From Enterovibrio norvegicus FF-33 (lineage in GTDB: Bacteria > Pseudomonadota > Gammaproteobacteria > Enterobacterales > Vibrionaceae): 64,000 bases of DNA. Below are positions 26,719 through 36,120 of the stretch, one piece after another; within the stretch, counting starts at the first letter, position 1, and each line of letters starts with the position of its first letter. A program made the position numbers and the translations under genes. The notes beneath the pieces were generated by a model that saw only the letters and a list, made by a program, of their open reading frames with translations, made no database searches and was not told the origin of the DNA. The stretch lies in the NCBI RefSeq assembly GCF_000286835.2, contig NZ_AJYD02000038.1:2647071-2711070 (forward strand). The letters run 5' to 3'.

Positions 26719-27714
26719 TTGGCTAACCAATATAAAAACAAAGCCGTAGCGCAGCGAAAATATGCTCCATCATTAGAAGAAAATGGGATACCTGACGAAT
26801 TGGTCATGGCGCTGAATAAAGCAAAATCGCTGTCTAGTCGCAACGGTGTCGCATGGTTGCTGTTTGAAGATAATCAGAGGGTTGCGAGTTATTGTGGTCT
26901 TGCGGGTGATCCGATGTTTACTTCATTGAAATACCCGCCACCATCAAATCGACAGCGTCGGCTCTATCTTTCCACACCGCCACATCGATACTCTTTTCTA
27001 AGCGATGAACTCATCGATATCGCTGAAAAATGGTCATTGAACACCATTTGTTACCCCACACTTTCCGACGACATGAGCAACGCGCTTGCCGTCGAAATCC
27101 TCAATACCGACAACCTGTGTACCCAGGGATTAACGCTGCATACGCCCAATATTGGCGAGAGCAACGAGTCGCTGTTTTTTGGCCCTGCCACGTTGAAAAA
27201 ACACCAACGCCCTTGGACCATTTGCTTTATTTCCATGAACAGCCAGGGGCAAGCGGTGACGTACGATCATTTCTTCTCGGGATTTGGTGCAGAGAGCACG
27301 TTTCATCATTCATTGACTAAACACACCATCGTGGCGGTTGAGAAAGGGTTAAGCCAAAGCGACCCGCAATTAATGGCCATAAAAGAAAAGTGCTGCGCCA
27401 TAGAGATAGAAAATGCCGAAGCCTTAGCACAGCTTCAAGCCAAACTCGCGCAGGGAGGTCAAAACACACTGGTCACGCTGTGTGGCAATGGCTTCTTTTA
27501 TGAATTGGCGAACGCCAACAAGGTCGATGAATGCAGAACGTATGTCGCGCTGACGGATTTGCCACACTTCAAACCGTTATCCGCATCGAACAACCAGAAG
27601 ACACAAGCGGTTCCAAACCTGTTTGGGTGGAAAGTGACCTCAACACACAGTTTCGAGTCAGGTGTGCTCATTCAGATAAGACGTGAAAACCAAACCTTTG
27701 ATCATGAAATTTAA
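26719..27714 (+). CDS. Unknown protein with distant RibD-like architecture
   Basis: A 331-residue protein. The C-terminal half looks like a divergent dihydrofolate-reductase/RibD fold: RPWTICFISMNSQGQAV where RibD enzymes have RPxV...SLDG, and LVTLCGNGFFYELANANKVDECRTYVA where they have EGG..L...LVDE. The N-terminal half could be a ruined deaminase domain, since the zinc motifs (HAE, PCxxxGxxxPC) are absent. Cytoplasmic. The earliest possible start is the TTG at 26719, directly after the 22-bp repeat array; the next Met is at residue 30. It sits between luxI and luxR on the luxR strand. A role in signal or flavin-related metabolism is speculation. Confidence 0.5.
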   Translation: MANQYKNKAVAQRKYAPSLEENGIPDELVMALNKAKSLSSRNGVAWLLFEDNQRVASYCGLAGDPMFTSLKYPPPSNRQRRLYLSTPPHRYSFLSDELIDIAEKWSLNTICYPTLSDDMSNALAVEILNTDNLCTQGLTLHTPNIGESNESLFFGPATLKKHQRPWTICFISMNSQGQAVTYDHFFSGFGAESTFHHSLTKHTIVAVEKGLSQSDPQLMAIKEKCCAIEIENAEALAQLQAKLAQGGQNTLVTLCGNGFFYELANANKVDECRTYVALTDLPHFKPLSASNNQKTQAVPNLFGWKVTSTHSFESGVLIQIRRENQTFDHEI

Positions 27715-28154
27715 GGTTCTTTAAGAAAAACAGCAGACTCAAACAACATGTAATGCCATACCGAAACATGCTAAAAATTGACAAAACGGTCATATTTAAT
27801 GATTCGCTAATATTACATATTAAAAATTGAATATCACTGTCACCTTTACGTAAAAGTATCTGAAAACATTTTATTCAACCCTGTTGTCAGCACTAAAAAA
27901 TGAAACGCTTTACTTTCTTTTCTCGATTTAGATTCAACGGGGTTAAATTAATACACCATGCCTATCATTCTCGCTCAGCATTTGACCCTTTCTTGATCTC
28001 GGTGCTAAGATCTAACGCACCAAAGCCATTCATAGCAACACATTCAGAAAATCATTTCATGTGAACAGTGATAGCTGACTTTGCAGCATGCCTATCCCGG
28101 TTGTGCCTAGTTTGTCTAACCTTAGTTAATACACCAAGGATGAAAGTTGTACTT
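27715..28154. other. AT-rich promoter region of luxR
   Basis: A gene-free AT-rich stretch between the RibD-like gene and luxR. I found no CTGT-N8-ACAG palindrome here, so luxR is probably not directly autoregulated by that type of site. The reading frame of luxR extends upstream to a GTG at 28068, but that extension has no domain character. Confidence 0.4.
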
Positions 28155-28895
28155 ATGGATACCGACCAGCTTTTTGCCATTGTTGGAAAGCTCACTAACG
28201 TAAATAATAGAGAACAGCTTGAAGAGGTTTGTGAAAGTTTTTGCCAACTTGTCGGGCTTCCTTATTATTTATTCGGCGTCATTGAACAAGACTCACTATA
28301 TTCCCCCATCATTCATGCTTACAGTAATTACCCAACGCCTTGGTTAGAAAGATATTTCGAGCAAAACAAACAACGCGTCGATCCCGTGGTGAGTTACATC
28401 ATGACGCAGCAGTCTCCCATTCGCTGGGATTCCCTCGTGCAGCGTGAAGAATTTCAATCTCCGCAACAGCAAGAGCTCATGGCAACCGCCAAGCAGTATG
28501 GGCTGAGCAATGGTTTCACCGTACCTATCAAATCTGCTTCGGGAGATTTCGTGTTACTTAGCATGGCCATTGGGGATGTTGAAGACCAATGCGAAAAATT
28601 GAACGCCGCCATTCCTTTTGCCCACACCCTCGCCTCCCATCTTCTTGAGTGCTATCTCTCCATGAAGATCAACGCCAAAGGTCACGACAAAATCTCGCTC
28701 ACTCAACGTGAAACTGACTGTCTCTTTTGGGCAAGCGAAGGGAAAACCGCGTGGGAGATTTCAAAGATCATTAATGTTTCCGAGCGCACTGTGCTGTTTC
28801 ACCTCAACAACTGCACCAAGAAACTCTCTGCTTCTAACCGCCAACATGCTGTAGCACTGGCGATTAAAAAAGGGTTACTCAAGCCCAACCTGTAA
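28155..28895 (+). CDS. luxR: LuxR-type quorum-sensing regulator
   Basis: About 246 residues from the ATG at 28155 (the ATG at 28140 is an alternative). The N-terminal autoinducer-binding domain has the expected aromatic and acidic residues (WLERYFEQNKQRVDPVV, then PIRWDSL), including the Asp of the DPV motif that contacts the lactone ring. The C-terminal LuxR helix-turn-helix is complete (LTQRETDCLFWASEGKTAWEISKI and SERTVLFHLNN). It should bind the lux-box-like elements when loaded with the LuxI product. Transcribed toward the biosynthetic locus and closed by its own terminator. Confidence 0.93.
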   Translation: MDTDQLFAIVGKLTNVNNREQLEEVCESFCQLVGLPYYLFGVIEQDSLYSPIIHAYSNYPTPWLERYFEQNKQRVDPVVSYIMTQQSPIRWDSLVQREEFQSPQQQELMATAKQYGLSNGFTVPIKSASGDFVLLSMAIGDVEDQCEKLNAAIPFAHTLASHLLECYLSMKINAKGHDKISLTQRETDCLFWASEGKTAWEISKIINVSERTVLFHLNNCTKKLSASNRQHAVALAIKKGLLKPNL

Positions 28896-28978
28896 AGGGC
28901 ACGTTTTTGGTGCACACCAGTTCGTGCCCATGCGAAGCCGCAACATAAACTCGCAATACATGAAACGAAAAATAGAAC

Positions 28979-29002
28979 GCGGAGCCAGGTGGCTCCGCAT
29001 TT
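28979..29002 (+). terminator. Terminator of luxR
   Basis: GCGGAGCC and GGCTCCGC form a perfect 8-bp stem with an AGGT loop, followed by ATTTTCG. The decarboxylase gene ends on the opposite strand ~60 bp further. Confidence 0.75.
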
Positions 29003-29064
29003 TCGTTGAAAAGCGTTGTCTCTGTTCGATCAGCAATAAACACTCTTTGAATCAAACACAAGCG

Positions 29065-30498
29065 CTAGCTTGCTCGACGCAATGTATTGCTCTCCGTGCC
29101 GCCTGGCGATTCTGTGGCCACCCCTTCATCCATCGGCCTATACCTTCGCTTCATCTCTTCGATAGAATCTTGCCTACCCACTTGCTTCACCCCCCTTGGC
29201 GTGACCATGAATTCTGCGGGAAAGCCATGACCAATAAACAAACCTGGAGAACTGGTGACCGCATACGCGCCCACTTGATGCACAACCAGATAATCACCAA
29301 CCGCCAACGGTTCAGATTCGAATTTATCAGCAATAATGTCTGAGGGTGTGCATAGCGGGCCAACCAAGGTATATCGCGTATATTCACCCTCTATTGCACG
29401 TTCATTACGCGTTTCCATGCGCTCCGGCAAGCCAGATTGAGCAATCACCTCAAGGCTATGTCCTTGCGCTTTTCCAATAAAATAGGGTTTTCGCATCAAG
29501 TTCGCGAAAGCCGTTGCGCCGTGAAAAAGGTTATAGCCGCCATCACACACTACAAAGGTTTTTCCGCCCGATTGCTTGATGGATTTCACCTGTACTACCG
29601 CTTTGCCGTTTTCTCCCACAATGAAGCGGCCACTTTCAAAAAACAGCCGTGTTGCGCCTGTTTTCTCGATCAGGTTTTGCTGTAACTCCAGTAATGCCTC
29701 TTGCATACATTCCACCGACAAAGAGGCTTCGCCTTTGTAATAGGGAATACCAAATCCACCACCGAGATTCAGCCAATGTAATGGCAACACAAAACGCGTT
29801 TGAAGTTGGATCAAGTAGTCACACAAGGTCGAAAAATTAGTCATAAAACTGGCAGGGTCGAGCACGCGTGTGGTGGCATAAATGTGTACCCCAGAAATGG
29901 CGATCTGATTTATTTCGGCAAGGGCAAGCAGCGAAGGCAGTTCCTCTTCTGTGATACCAAACTGGGAAGCCGCACCACCCATTTTCATTGAACCACCGGA
30001 AATTTCCATGTTTGGATTTAGCCGTAAAAGGATCGCGGTATCGGCGTCATAGCGCTGTTTGAGTGCCCCTAATTCAATCAACTCGTCGGTACTTTCGACG
30101 GCGACAAAAGCAATGTTATTACGCACGCACTCGGTCAATAATCGTGTCGATTTATATGGGCCCACACATCCAATGTTTTTCGGGTCGACGCCGCTAGAAA
30201 GTGCCACGTCTAATTCGAATGCACTGCTCACATCGCAGCCCAATCCTTGTTTTACGATGGTATCGACCAAAGACGGATTGGGGTTGGCCTTGAGTGAATA
30301 CAACACGGTGGCGACACGAGGCAAAGCTACGGCTTTTAAACGGTCACATTGCTGTTGAATGCCCACTTGGTCATAGACATAAAACGGCGTGGGCGGCAGT
30401 GAGCGACTCGGCGCATCACCATGAGGGAAGTCAGGCGTTGACGTTTCTTTCATCGAAGTCTCTGTCATTAAAGTCTCTAACATTGTTGAATTCCCCAT
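29065..30498 (-). CDS. Fold-type III PLP-dependent amino-acid decarboxylase
   Basis: A 477-residue member of the diaminopimelate/ornithine decarboxylase family. The PLP Lys is in YSLKANPNP (about Lys70). The glycine loop GGGFGIPY, ESGRFIV, the active-site GPLCTPSD (Cys and Asp from the partner subunit) and GAYAVTSSPGLF are all present, so it looks active. The HxGSQ motif of DAP decarboxylase is replaced by HIYATTR, pointing to a different substrate. It resembles the decarboxylases found with acyl ligases in exosortase loci. Its start overlaps the stop of the upstream periplasmic-protein gene by one base. It probably supplies an amine building block for the locus product; substrate unknown. 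Confidence 0.82.
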   Translation of the reverse strand: MGNSTMLETLMTETSMKETSTPDFPHGDAPSRSLPPTPFYVYDQVGIQQQCDRLKAVALPRVATVLYSLKANPNPSLVDTIVKQGLGCDVSSAFELDVALSSGVDPKNIGCVGPYKSTRLLTECVRNNIAFVAVESTDELIELGALKQRYDADTAILLRLNPNMEISGGSMKMGGAASQFGITEEELPSLLALAEINQIAISGVHIYATTRVLDPASFMTNFSTLCDYLIQLQTRFVLPLHWLNLGGGFGIPYYKGEASLSVECMQEALLELQQNLIEKTGATRLFFESGRFIVGENGKAVVQVKSIKQSGGKTFVVCDGGYNLFHGATAFANLMRKPYFIGKAQGHSLEVIAQSGLPERMETRNERAIEGEYTRYTLVGPLCTPSDIIADKFESEPLAVGDYLVVHQVGAYAVTSSPGLFIGHGFPAEFMVTPRGVKQVGRQDSIEEMKRRYRPMDEGVATESPGGTESNTLRRAS

Positions 30499-30878
30499 TA
30501 TGGATTCTTAAATTCGTTGTATGTCAGGCAGCGTTTCGCCGGTGCGTGATGCACCATGTCTACCGACTCCAATTCATCGCTATCGGTATTGATCGTGATG
30601 AGGCTCAACACGTTATGGCATGCTTTCTCAGCGCGTAAACTCATGTACACAAAATACTCCAGATACTCTTGGTTTCGCTCCTCCCGCAAAAATGTGAAGT
30701 AATTGATCTCATCGCTTTCTTCAAACACCCACGGGCTGCCGGACAGCGCGTGACCATTCAACATGGTGCGCACTTCGGCTTGGTCGAAGCTGGATTTCGC
30801 CGTGACAAATGGGGCCACCAGCAGCAGCGCCAACAAGCCGCTTTTTTTCATTCCGGTTTTGAACATTGACCTAAACAT
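30498..30878 (-). CDS. Small secreted protein of unknown function
   Basis: About 126 residues from the ATG at 30878, chosen because CAAGGAGAAACC precedes it; an upstream extension to 30941 would run into the lux box promoter region. It has an N-terminal basic-hydrophobic signal peptide (KKSGLLALLLVAPFVTAKS) and a short acidic mature part with two cysteines. No family is recognised. It is first in a two-gene operon with the decarboxylase, divergent from the KAS III operon, and shares the lux box between them. Confidence 0.6.
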   Translation of the reverse strand: MFRSMFKTGMKKSGLLALLLVAPFVTAKSSFDQAEVRTMLNGHALSGSPWVFEESDEINYFTFLREERNQEYLEYFVYMSLRAEKACHNVLSLITINTDSDELESVDMVHHAPAKRCLTYNEFKNP

Positions 30879-30954
30879 GGTTTCTCCTTGGTTGTGCGCA
30901 TCGTGCTTATACACATCTTGGTAATACACAATGTCACACACGGCGAAGTCCGCT

Positions 30955-30974
30955 AACTGTCAGAACTGACAGCT
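30955..30974. promoter_or_regulatory. lux box-like element between the divergent biosynthetic operons
   Basis: AACTGT-CAGAACTG-ACAGCT contains a perfect 16-bp palindrome (CTGTCAGAACTGACAG) and has exactly the lux box geometry. It lies 77 bp before the leftward start (30878) and 60 bp before the rightward ATG (31035), so one site could control both operons. Its position also rules out the GTG at 30975 as start of the first KAS III gene on a lux-type transcript. Confidence 0.78.
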
Positions 30975-31034
30975 GTGTCCAGCACAAATAACCAACAACA
31001 ATGGATGTCATACGTTCGCAAGTGGAATGACACG

Positions 31035-32024
31035 ATGACCCAACTGAATTACTGGTCGGACACAGCAAAGAACAGAGAACCCGTTGAGACGACCCTTTCT
31101 AACCTCGGCTATGACGCAGGCTATGTCGGCATCATTAAGAAGATATTTCGCATCAAGCAAACGCCGGTTTCCAAGCTGTCGCCGCAGCAATACCTGCTGC
31201 AAGATGCGTTCTGTCAGCAAGCAGAGCTGCAAGCGTCAGACGCGCTCACCTATACCCACACCGGGCAGGAAGTGTATCCGTTTGGGCAATCTTGTTTGCG
31301 ATCGATAAACCGCTCAAGCCGCGGCAATGGCGTATTGTTTGGGTCAACAGCGAGCAACTGCGCCTCCACGTTCAAAGTGCTCGACCTCTACCGCCGACGC
31401 GAACGAACCCGCCTGTTGAGCGCCAAACGCCATGTGATCATCACGTGCGACACCGGCTTCACACCAATCCTCAAAGACATCCCCGGTTCAACCGTCACGG
31501 GCGACGCGCGCAGTGCCATTTGCTTGGACAACAGTGCAGCGGGCAACTATCAGTTGGTGGGCTATGAGTCGCAGGTTTACCCCGCCCATTTTGGCGGCGC
31601 GTGGGAAGAGGCAGAGCAACACGCCATTTATGAGAAAACCTATAAAGATCGGATTGTTGCGTTGATCGAGCACTCGCTCTCGGTGCTTGCGCGTGAACAC
31701 AAACTCGATGCAGACAGCCGCATTGCCATCGTGCCCCATAACGTGAATGTCTACACCTGGAAGGCCATCGAAAAGAAACTCAACAACCCGCAGCTCTCTT
31801 TTTTCACCGACGGCGTGGCTGACCACGGGCACTGCTACGGCAGCGATGCCTTCATCAATCTTCAATTGCTTGAACAGCGCCATGCCGAGCCGATTGATGA
31901 TGCCATGACAACCACCCACCCAACGCCCGACTATTACCTCTGTGTCACTGCGGGCGTAGGTGGCTTTTTCTCAAGCGTGACGCTGACACGAACCGACACG
32001 AAGAAGGACCCGTTTTATGACTAA
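31035..32024 (+). CDS. KAS III-like enzyme 1 with atypical triad
   Basis: About 329 residues from the ATG at 31035 (GTGGA spaced 8 bp before); the longer frame from GTG 30975 would abut the lux box. Thiolase-fold protein of the FabH type. The catalytic Cys is in STASNCASTF (~109) and His in VPHNVN (~235). The third position, GN in FabH, is GHCYGSD here, so His replaces the usual Asn. Such proteins make C-C bonds or transfer acyl groups from carrier proteins. It is the first gene of an eight-gene operon and overlaps the adenylating-enzyme gene by 8 bp. Two paralogues lie downstream. Confidence 0.8.
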   Translation: MTQLNYWSDTAKNREPVETTLSNLGYDAGYVGIIKKIFRIKQTPVSKLSPQQYLLQDAFCQQAELQASDALTYTHTGQEVYPFGQSCLRSINRSSRGNGVLFGSTASNCASTFKVLDLYRRRERTRLLSAKRHVIITCDTGFTPILKDIPGSTVTGDARSAICLDNSAAGNYQLVGYESQVYPAHFGGAWEEAEQHAIYEKTYKDRIVALIEHSLSVLAREHKLDADSRIAIVPHNVNVYTWKAIEKKLNNPQLSFFTDGVADHGHCYGSDAFINLQLLEQRHAEPIDDAMTTTHPTPDYYLCVTAGVGGFFSSVTLTRTDTKKDPFYD

Positions 32025-33588
32025 ATCCACCTTGAGTGAGCGTATTTTCACGCCCACGTCACTCCATCAAACCATCACGGCAAACATCGACCAGTTTGGC
32101 GATAAAACTGCCGTGCGCTATCGCGACACCACCTATAGCTATCGCGACTTGTTGGTGCTTTCAAGCCAACTGCGCGAACTGATACAAGCCAAAGGCGGCA
32201 TTCAAGATAACGTGCCCGTTCTTACTTGTTCCCGATCCCCCCTGTTCGCCAATTTGTTCAATTTACTGCTTGGAATTGAAGGCATCACCTATGAGCCGCT
32301 GTCTCTGAATGAGCCGTTCGACCGCGCCATCGCGAAAGCGAGTAAATGGCAACATTTCATTTTGCTGACAGACACCCAAACCGAGGCTGACCTTAGCGCC
32401 ATCTCCACGCGAGCGAGCCTGACGTTAATTGCGGATGAAGACTTGTCTTACCGTGCCCATTCACGCCCTGAAAACGCGGGCGAGAACCACTTATCCCTCA
32501 ATGAATGCGTCTACATACTTTCTACTTCTGGCTCGACCGGTGTGCCGAAATCCGTGCCGATCAAACGCCACAATCTCGACGCTTACTTATCTGCCGCCAC
32601 CGGATTTTTTGACGTTAAACACGATGAACATTTCTCCGTGATCCACGATGTGTGTTTCGACTTCAACATCCATGAGTTGTATTTGCCCATTCACAATCAC
32701 GGCTGCCTATGTATCGCGGATAAATCGGACTTACTCAGCCCGGCCACGGTCAGCAAATTTGTTGAACGCCACGGCATCACATTCTGGTCTTGCGTCCCTT
32801 CTTTCATCAACCATTTAGACCATTTACGCAAATACAACAGCCACACCTTCAACCGCATTCGCAAAACCATGATTTGTGGTGAAGCGCTGACCTTGGTGAT
32901 CCAGCAAGCATGGCGAGCACTCGCCCCCAATAGCCGAATATTCAATCTTTATGGGCCCACAGAATGCACGGTGTCTGTGTCAGGAAAAGATGTCACACAC
33001 CCGCAAGAGGAGGATGTCCGTCATGGCGTGCTCACCATTGGTAACGCCTGGGATAACACCCAGTTCTATGTGCTCAACGAAGGCCACATCAGCCAGGAAG
33101 GCCGAGGGGAGTTATTAGTTGGCGGGCCGCAAGTCTTTGATGGGTATTTCCGCGAAGGGCGTGTGTGCCGTGAAAAACTCGTTGAAGAACCGCAAACGGG
33201 GCAATTGCTCTATCGCACCGGTGACAACGTCGAGCTCTCGCCCAACAAACCCAATCACTATTTGGGGCGCGGCGACGATCAGCTGCAAATACGCGGGCAT
33301 CGGATCCAAAAAAACGAAATCTTGCACCTTATTTGTCAAACCATTCCCTGCTCTAACCTTGCGGTGGTAGAGAAAAACTCCCGCAATGGCACCACGGTCG
33401 GCATCGTGTTGTTTATCTGCGGTGAGAACTTGCAAGAGGTCGATATTCGCCGTCGCTTGGCGGCCACCCTGCCAAGCTACGCCTTGCCATTAAAAATCAA
33501 TATCGGCCCCCTGCCGATGAACAAGAACATGAAAATTGACCACAAGAAGCTTTACGCGCACGTGAACCCGGAGGCAGAAACCTCATGA
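32017..33588 (+). CDS. Stand-alone adenylation enzyme 1 (NRPS A-domain type)
   Basis: A 523-residue AMP-forming ligase. Core motifs: STSGSTGVPKSV (A3), FDFNIHELY (A4 region with the Asp that usually holds an amino group), NLYGPTEC (A5), YRTGDNVEL (A7) and NKNMKIDHKKL at the end (A10 catalytic Lys). No carrier domain is attached. It activates a carboxylic acid, probably an amino acid, and would load it on a separate carrier such as the ACP at 41713. Tightly packed between two KAS III-like genes (8-bp and 4-bp overlaps). Confidence 0.85.
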   Translation: MTKSTLSERIFTPTSLHQTITANIDQFGDKTAVRYRDTTYSYRDLLVLSSQLRELIQAKGGIQDNVPVLTCSRSPLFANLFNLLLGIEGITYEPLSLNEPFDRAIAKASKWQHFILLTDTQTEADLSAISTRASLTLIADEDLSYRAHSRPENAGENHLSLNECVYILSTSGSTGVPKSVPIKRHNLDAYLSAATGFFDVKHDEHFSVIHDVCFDFNIHELYLPIHNHGCLCIADKSDLLSPATVSKFVERHGITFWSCVPSFINHLDHLRKYNSHTFNRIRKTMICGEALTLVIQQAWRALAPNSRIFNLYGPTECTVSVSGKDVTHPQEEDVRHGVLTIGNAWDNTQFYVLNEGHISQEGRGELLVGGPQVFDGYFREGRVCREKLVEEPQTGQLLYRTGDNVELSPNKPNHYLGRGDDQLQIRGHRIQKNEILHLICQTIPCSNLAVVEKNSRNGTTVGIVLFICGENLQEVDIRRRLAATLPSYALPLKINIGPLPMNKNMKIDHKKLYAHVNPEAETS

Positions 33589-34586
33589 GGATAGAAAATA
33601 ACGACAGTATCGCGCTGTCTATTGATGCCATTCGCGTCGTCAGGCCCAAGCAAAAACTGGTGTTAGTGGACCACCATGACGCCGTGCATTGCACCTCGTT
33701 CAACGCGCATATCTTGAAAAAAATGATGGGGATAGAAACCGTCAATGTGTTGCCAGATGGCGAACCGCACGAATCACTGATGATGCCTTTGGTCTCGCTG
33801 TCTTCAGGCGAAGACGAAGACCACCTCGTGGAGTTACGCAGTGCCAATACGGGCGCAATGCGTGCGCAGTTTGGTCAATCAATCGACCGTTCTTTGGCGA
33901 GAATACACAACCTGATCCCGTTAGGCGTGAGCAACGCAAATCGCTGTGTTTCCTTGTTTAAGCAACTCGATATGATCTCGCGCTCCGCCCCTGCGCTCAG
34001 GCACTATTGCATCCACAATGGTGAACTGGCATTCAGCAAAGAAATGCGCATTACCCGAGGCTTGTCGGTGCAAGGTGACAGTAACACCAGCTTGCGGTTA
34101 AGCCACACGGATTCGCCAAAGGTTCAGGTCAGCAGCGTGCATTTGCACTACGACCGCCGTTTTGCCCGTGGCATCTGGGGTGACAACATCGAAACCAAAG
34201 CCTACGAAGACAATTATCGCCAAAACATGCATCAGGTGATCCATCGTGCTTTAGACAAAGCTGGCGTCACCCTGTCACAAATTGACCACCTGCTCCCGCA
34301 CAACATCAATATCAAATCGTGGCGTTTTCTTTGCCAATCGCTCGATGTCCCTGAATCACGCCTGTTTTCGCGCAACATTCAAAGTGAAGGCCACTGTTTT
34401 TGCAATGACATGGTGATCAACCTCAGCGATGCACTGGACACATTCACTCAAAAAGACAACCCACCCACCGCAGAAAACCCCTTACGTTTTCTTGCCGTGG
34501 CGGCGGGCGCGGGCGGAATGTTCGGCGCCTGTGTGCTTGATGTTATTCAGCTAGAAGGATTACGAAATGAGAGACACGCTATATAA
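33585..34586 (+). CDS. KAS III-like enzyme 2 with atypical triad
   Basis: A 333-residue paralogue of the first KAS III-like enzyme, with an ATGA overlap to the preceding gene. Candidate nucleophile Cys is in SNANRCVSLF and His in LPHNIN. The third-residue region is SEGHCFCND, again His in place of Asn. The C-terminal AVAAGAGGMFGA strand is typical of the fold. The KAS III/ligase pair 31035-33588 is mirrored by this gene and the next, which suggests duplication of a two-gene module. Confidence 0.78.
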   Translation: MRIENNDSIALSIDAIRVVRPKQKLVLVDHHDAVHCTSFNAHILKKMMGIETVNVLPDGEPHESLMMPLVSLSSGEDEDHLVELRSANTGAMRAQFGQSIDRSLARIHNLIPLGVSNANRCVSLFKQLDMISRSAPALRHYCIHNGELAFSKEMRITRGLSVQGDSNTSLRLSHTDSPKVQVSSVHLHYDRRFARGIWGDNIETKAYEDNYRQNMHQVIHRALDKAGVTLSQIDHLLPHNINIKSWRFLCQSLDVPESRLFSRNIQSEGHCFCNDMVINLSDALDTFTQKDNPPTAENPLRFLAVAAGAGGMFGACVLDVIQLEGLRNERHAI

Positions 34587-36120
34587 CATCATGGTTGAGG
34601 CAGGCGATCGCATTGCTGTTCTCGATCAAGATAAAAGTTACCGCTACCAAGACGTCTTGAATGATGCTGCCTTGCTGCACGAAAAGCTCAGCCTCGCCGC
34701 AGAGGGGAAGCCCAGTGGCACACACATTCTGATGTCAGCGCAGCGCTCTTACACCAGTGTGGTCATGTATGTGTTCAGCGTGGTGTATGGCTACACCTTG
34801 GTGCCGGTGACGGCTGAAATCGACAATCGCTCACTTGAAAGGCTGATTAACGAACTGCCTGTGGCCTTCTTTTTTACAGATGTTTCCACATCACGCCTGC
34901 TGACGGTGGCGACACACTCTGATTGCCCGACATTAGTGGCACAATGCGGCGGCTCGCTCCATCAAGGCGTGTTTACCCAATCCGTATCAGCCTTTTCCTT
35001 CACGAAAACACAAGTGGCCGCTACATCATCGCATGCGTCGCCCAGCCAAGATAACCCTGATCTGTATTTGATTTTTACGTCTGGCAGCACGGGTAACCCA
35101 AAAGGCGTGAGCGTGGAAACCCACAATCTGCTCAATTACCTTGAAGCCACGCGGGACGAATTTGGCATTTGCGCTGACGATGTTCTGAGCCATATTTCAC
35201 CGCTCAGTTTTGATTTCAGTATTCACGAAATTTTCATTGCGCTGTTTAATCAAGCCGCCATTGCCGTACTGCGAGAAAACGACAAATTCAATTTCTCAGG
35301 CTACTTACTGCGACACGCCGTGAGTGTGTGGGCTTCGGTGCCCTCCACCTTGGCGTACTTAAACAAAACTCGGCAGTTAACCCCAAACCAATACCCCGCA
35401 TTGCGTTTGGCCTTTGTCGGGGGCGAGCCTGTGCATCCTTCATTGCTGTATACCCTGTCATTAGCCGCACCGAACTGCACCGTTTACAGCTATTACGGCC
35501 CCACCGAATGCACCGTGGCAATGATGGCGTATCGGTATGACCCCACCCAAGAATATGCCCAACACATGCCGCTCGGTCGCCCTTTTGGCGGGCATCGCTT
35601 GTTTATTCAAACCGAGAAAGATGGCGCGTTTCATGCCACTGGCACAGGGGAAGCCTACATAGCAGGGCCACAGGTATTAAAAGCCTATTGGAAGAACCCT
35701 GAACAAACGGCCATTCGCTTTTCGTACCACCCCGAACACGGCTATATGTTCCGCACCGGCGATATCATTCGCATCGAAGACGACGGTAACCATGTTTTCA
35801 TCGCCCGCCAAGATGACGACATAAAAATTGGTGGATACCGTTTCAATACCGCGGCCTGCCGCACCTTTGTTGAGGAGGTATCAGAAGCCGAAGACGTCGT
35901 TGTCACCCCGTTTTCTCATAGCACCGAAGGCACGTTTGATCGCCTCTTGGTGGTGACGGTGAACGCCAAAATCACAGAAGCTGCCTTGGCGCGTATTTTC
36001 CGCGACCAATACGATAACTATGTGCAGCCTCATTTCATCAACGTGTCGGAATTGCCGCGAAACCGAAACGGCAAGCTAGACAAAAAAGCCCTGATGGAAA
36101 AGGTGGCCTGCCATGTTTGA
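34567..36120 (+). CDS. Stand-alone adenylation enzyme 2 (NRPS A-domain type)
   Basis: A 517-residue AMP-forming ligase with FTSGSTGNPKGVSVE (A3), LSFDFSIHEIF (A4), YYGPTEC (A5), RTGDIIRIEDDG (A7) and NRNGKLDKKAL (A10 Lys). It is a paralogue of the first adenylation enzyme. It overlaps the preceding KAS III-like gene by 20 bp and is preceded by a good ribosome-binding site (AAGGATT). Likely loads a second acyl or aminoacyl unit on a carrier protein. Specificity cannot be read reliably by eye. Confidence 0.85.
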   Translation: MRDTLYNIMVEAGDRIAVLDQDKSYRYQDVLNDAALLHEKLSLAAEGKPSGTHILMSAQRSYTSVVMYVFSVVYGYTLVPVTAEIDNRSLERLINELPVAFFFTDVSTSRLLTVATHSDCPTLVAQCGGSLHQGVFTQSVSAFSFTKTQVAATSSHASPSQDNPDLYLIFTSGSTGNPKGVSVETHNLLNYLEATRDEFGICADDVLSHISPLSFDFSIHEIFIALFNQAAIAVLRENDKFNFSGYLLRHAVSVWASVPSTLAYLNKTRQLTPNQYPALRLAFVGGEPVHPSLLYTLSLAAPNCTVYSYYGPTECTVAMMAYRYDPTQEYAQHMPLGRPFGGHRLFIQTEKDGAFHATGTGEAYIAGPQVLKAYWKNPEQTAIRFSYHPEHGYMFRTGDIIRIEDDGNHVFIARQDDDIKIGGYRFNTAACRTFVEEVSEAEDVVVTPFSHSTEGTFDRLLVVTVNAKITEAALARIFRDQYDNYVQPHFINVSELPRNRNGKLDKKALMEKVACHV

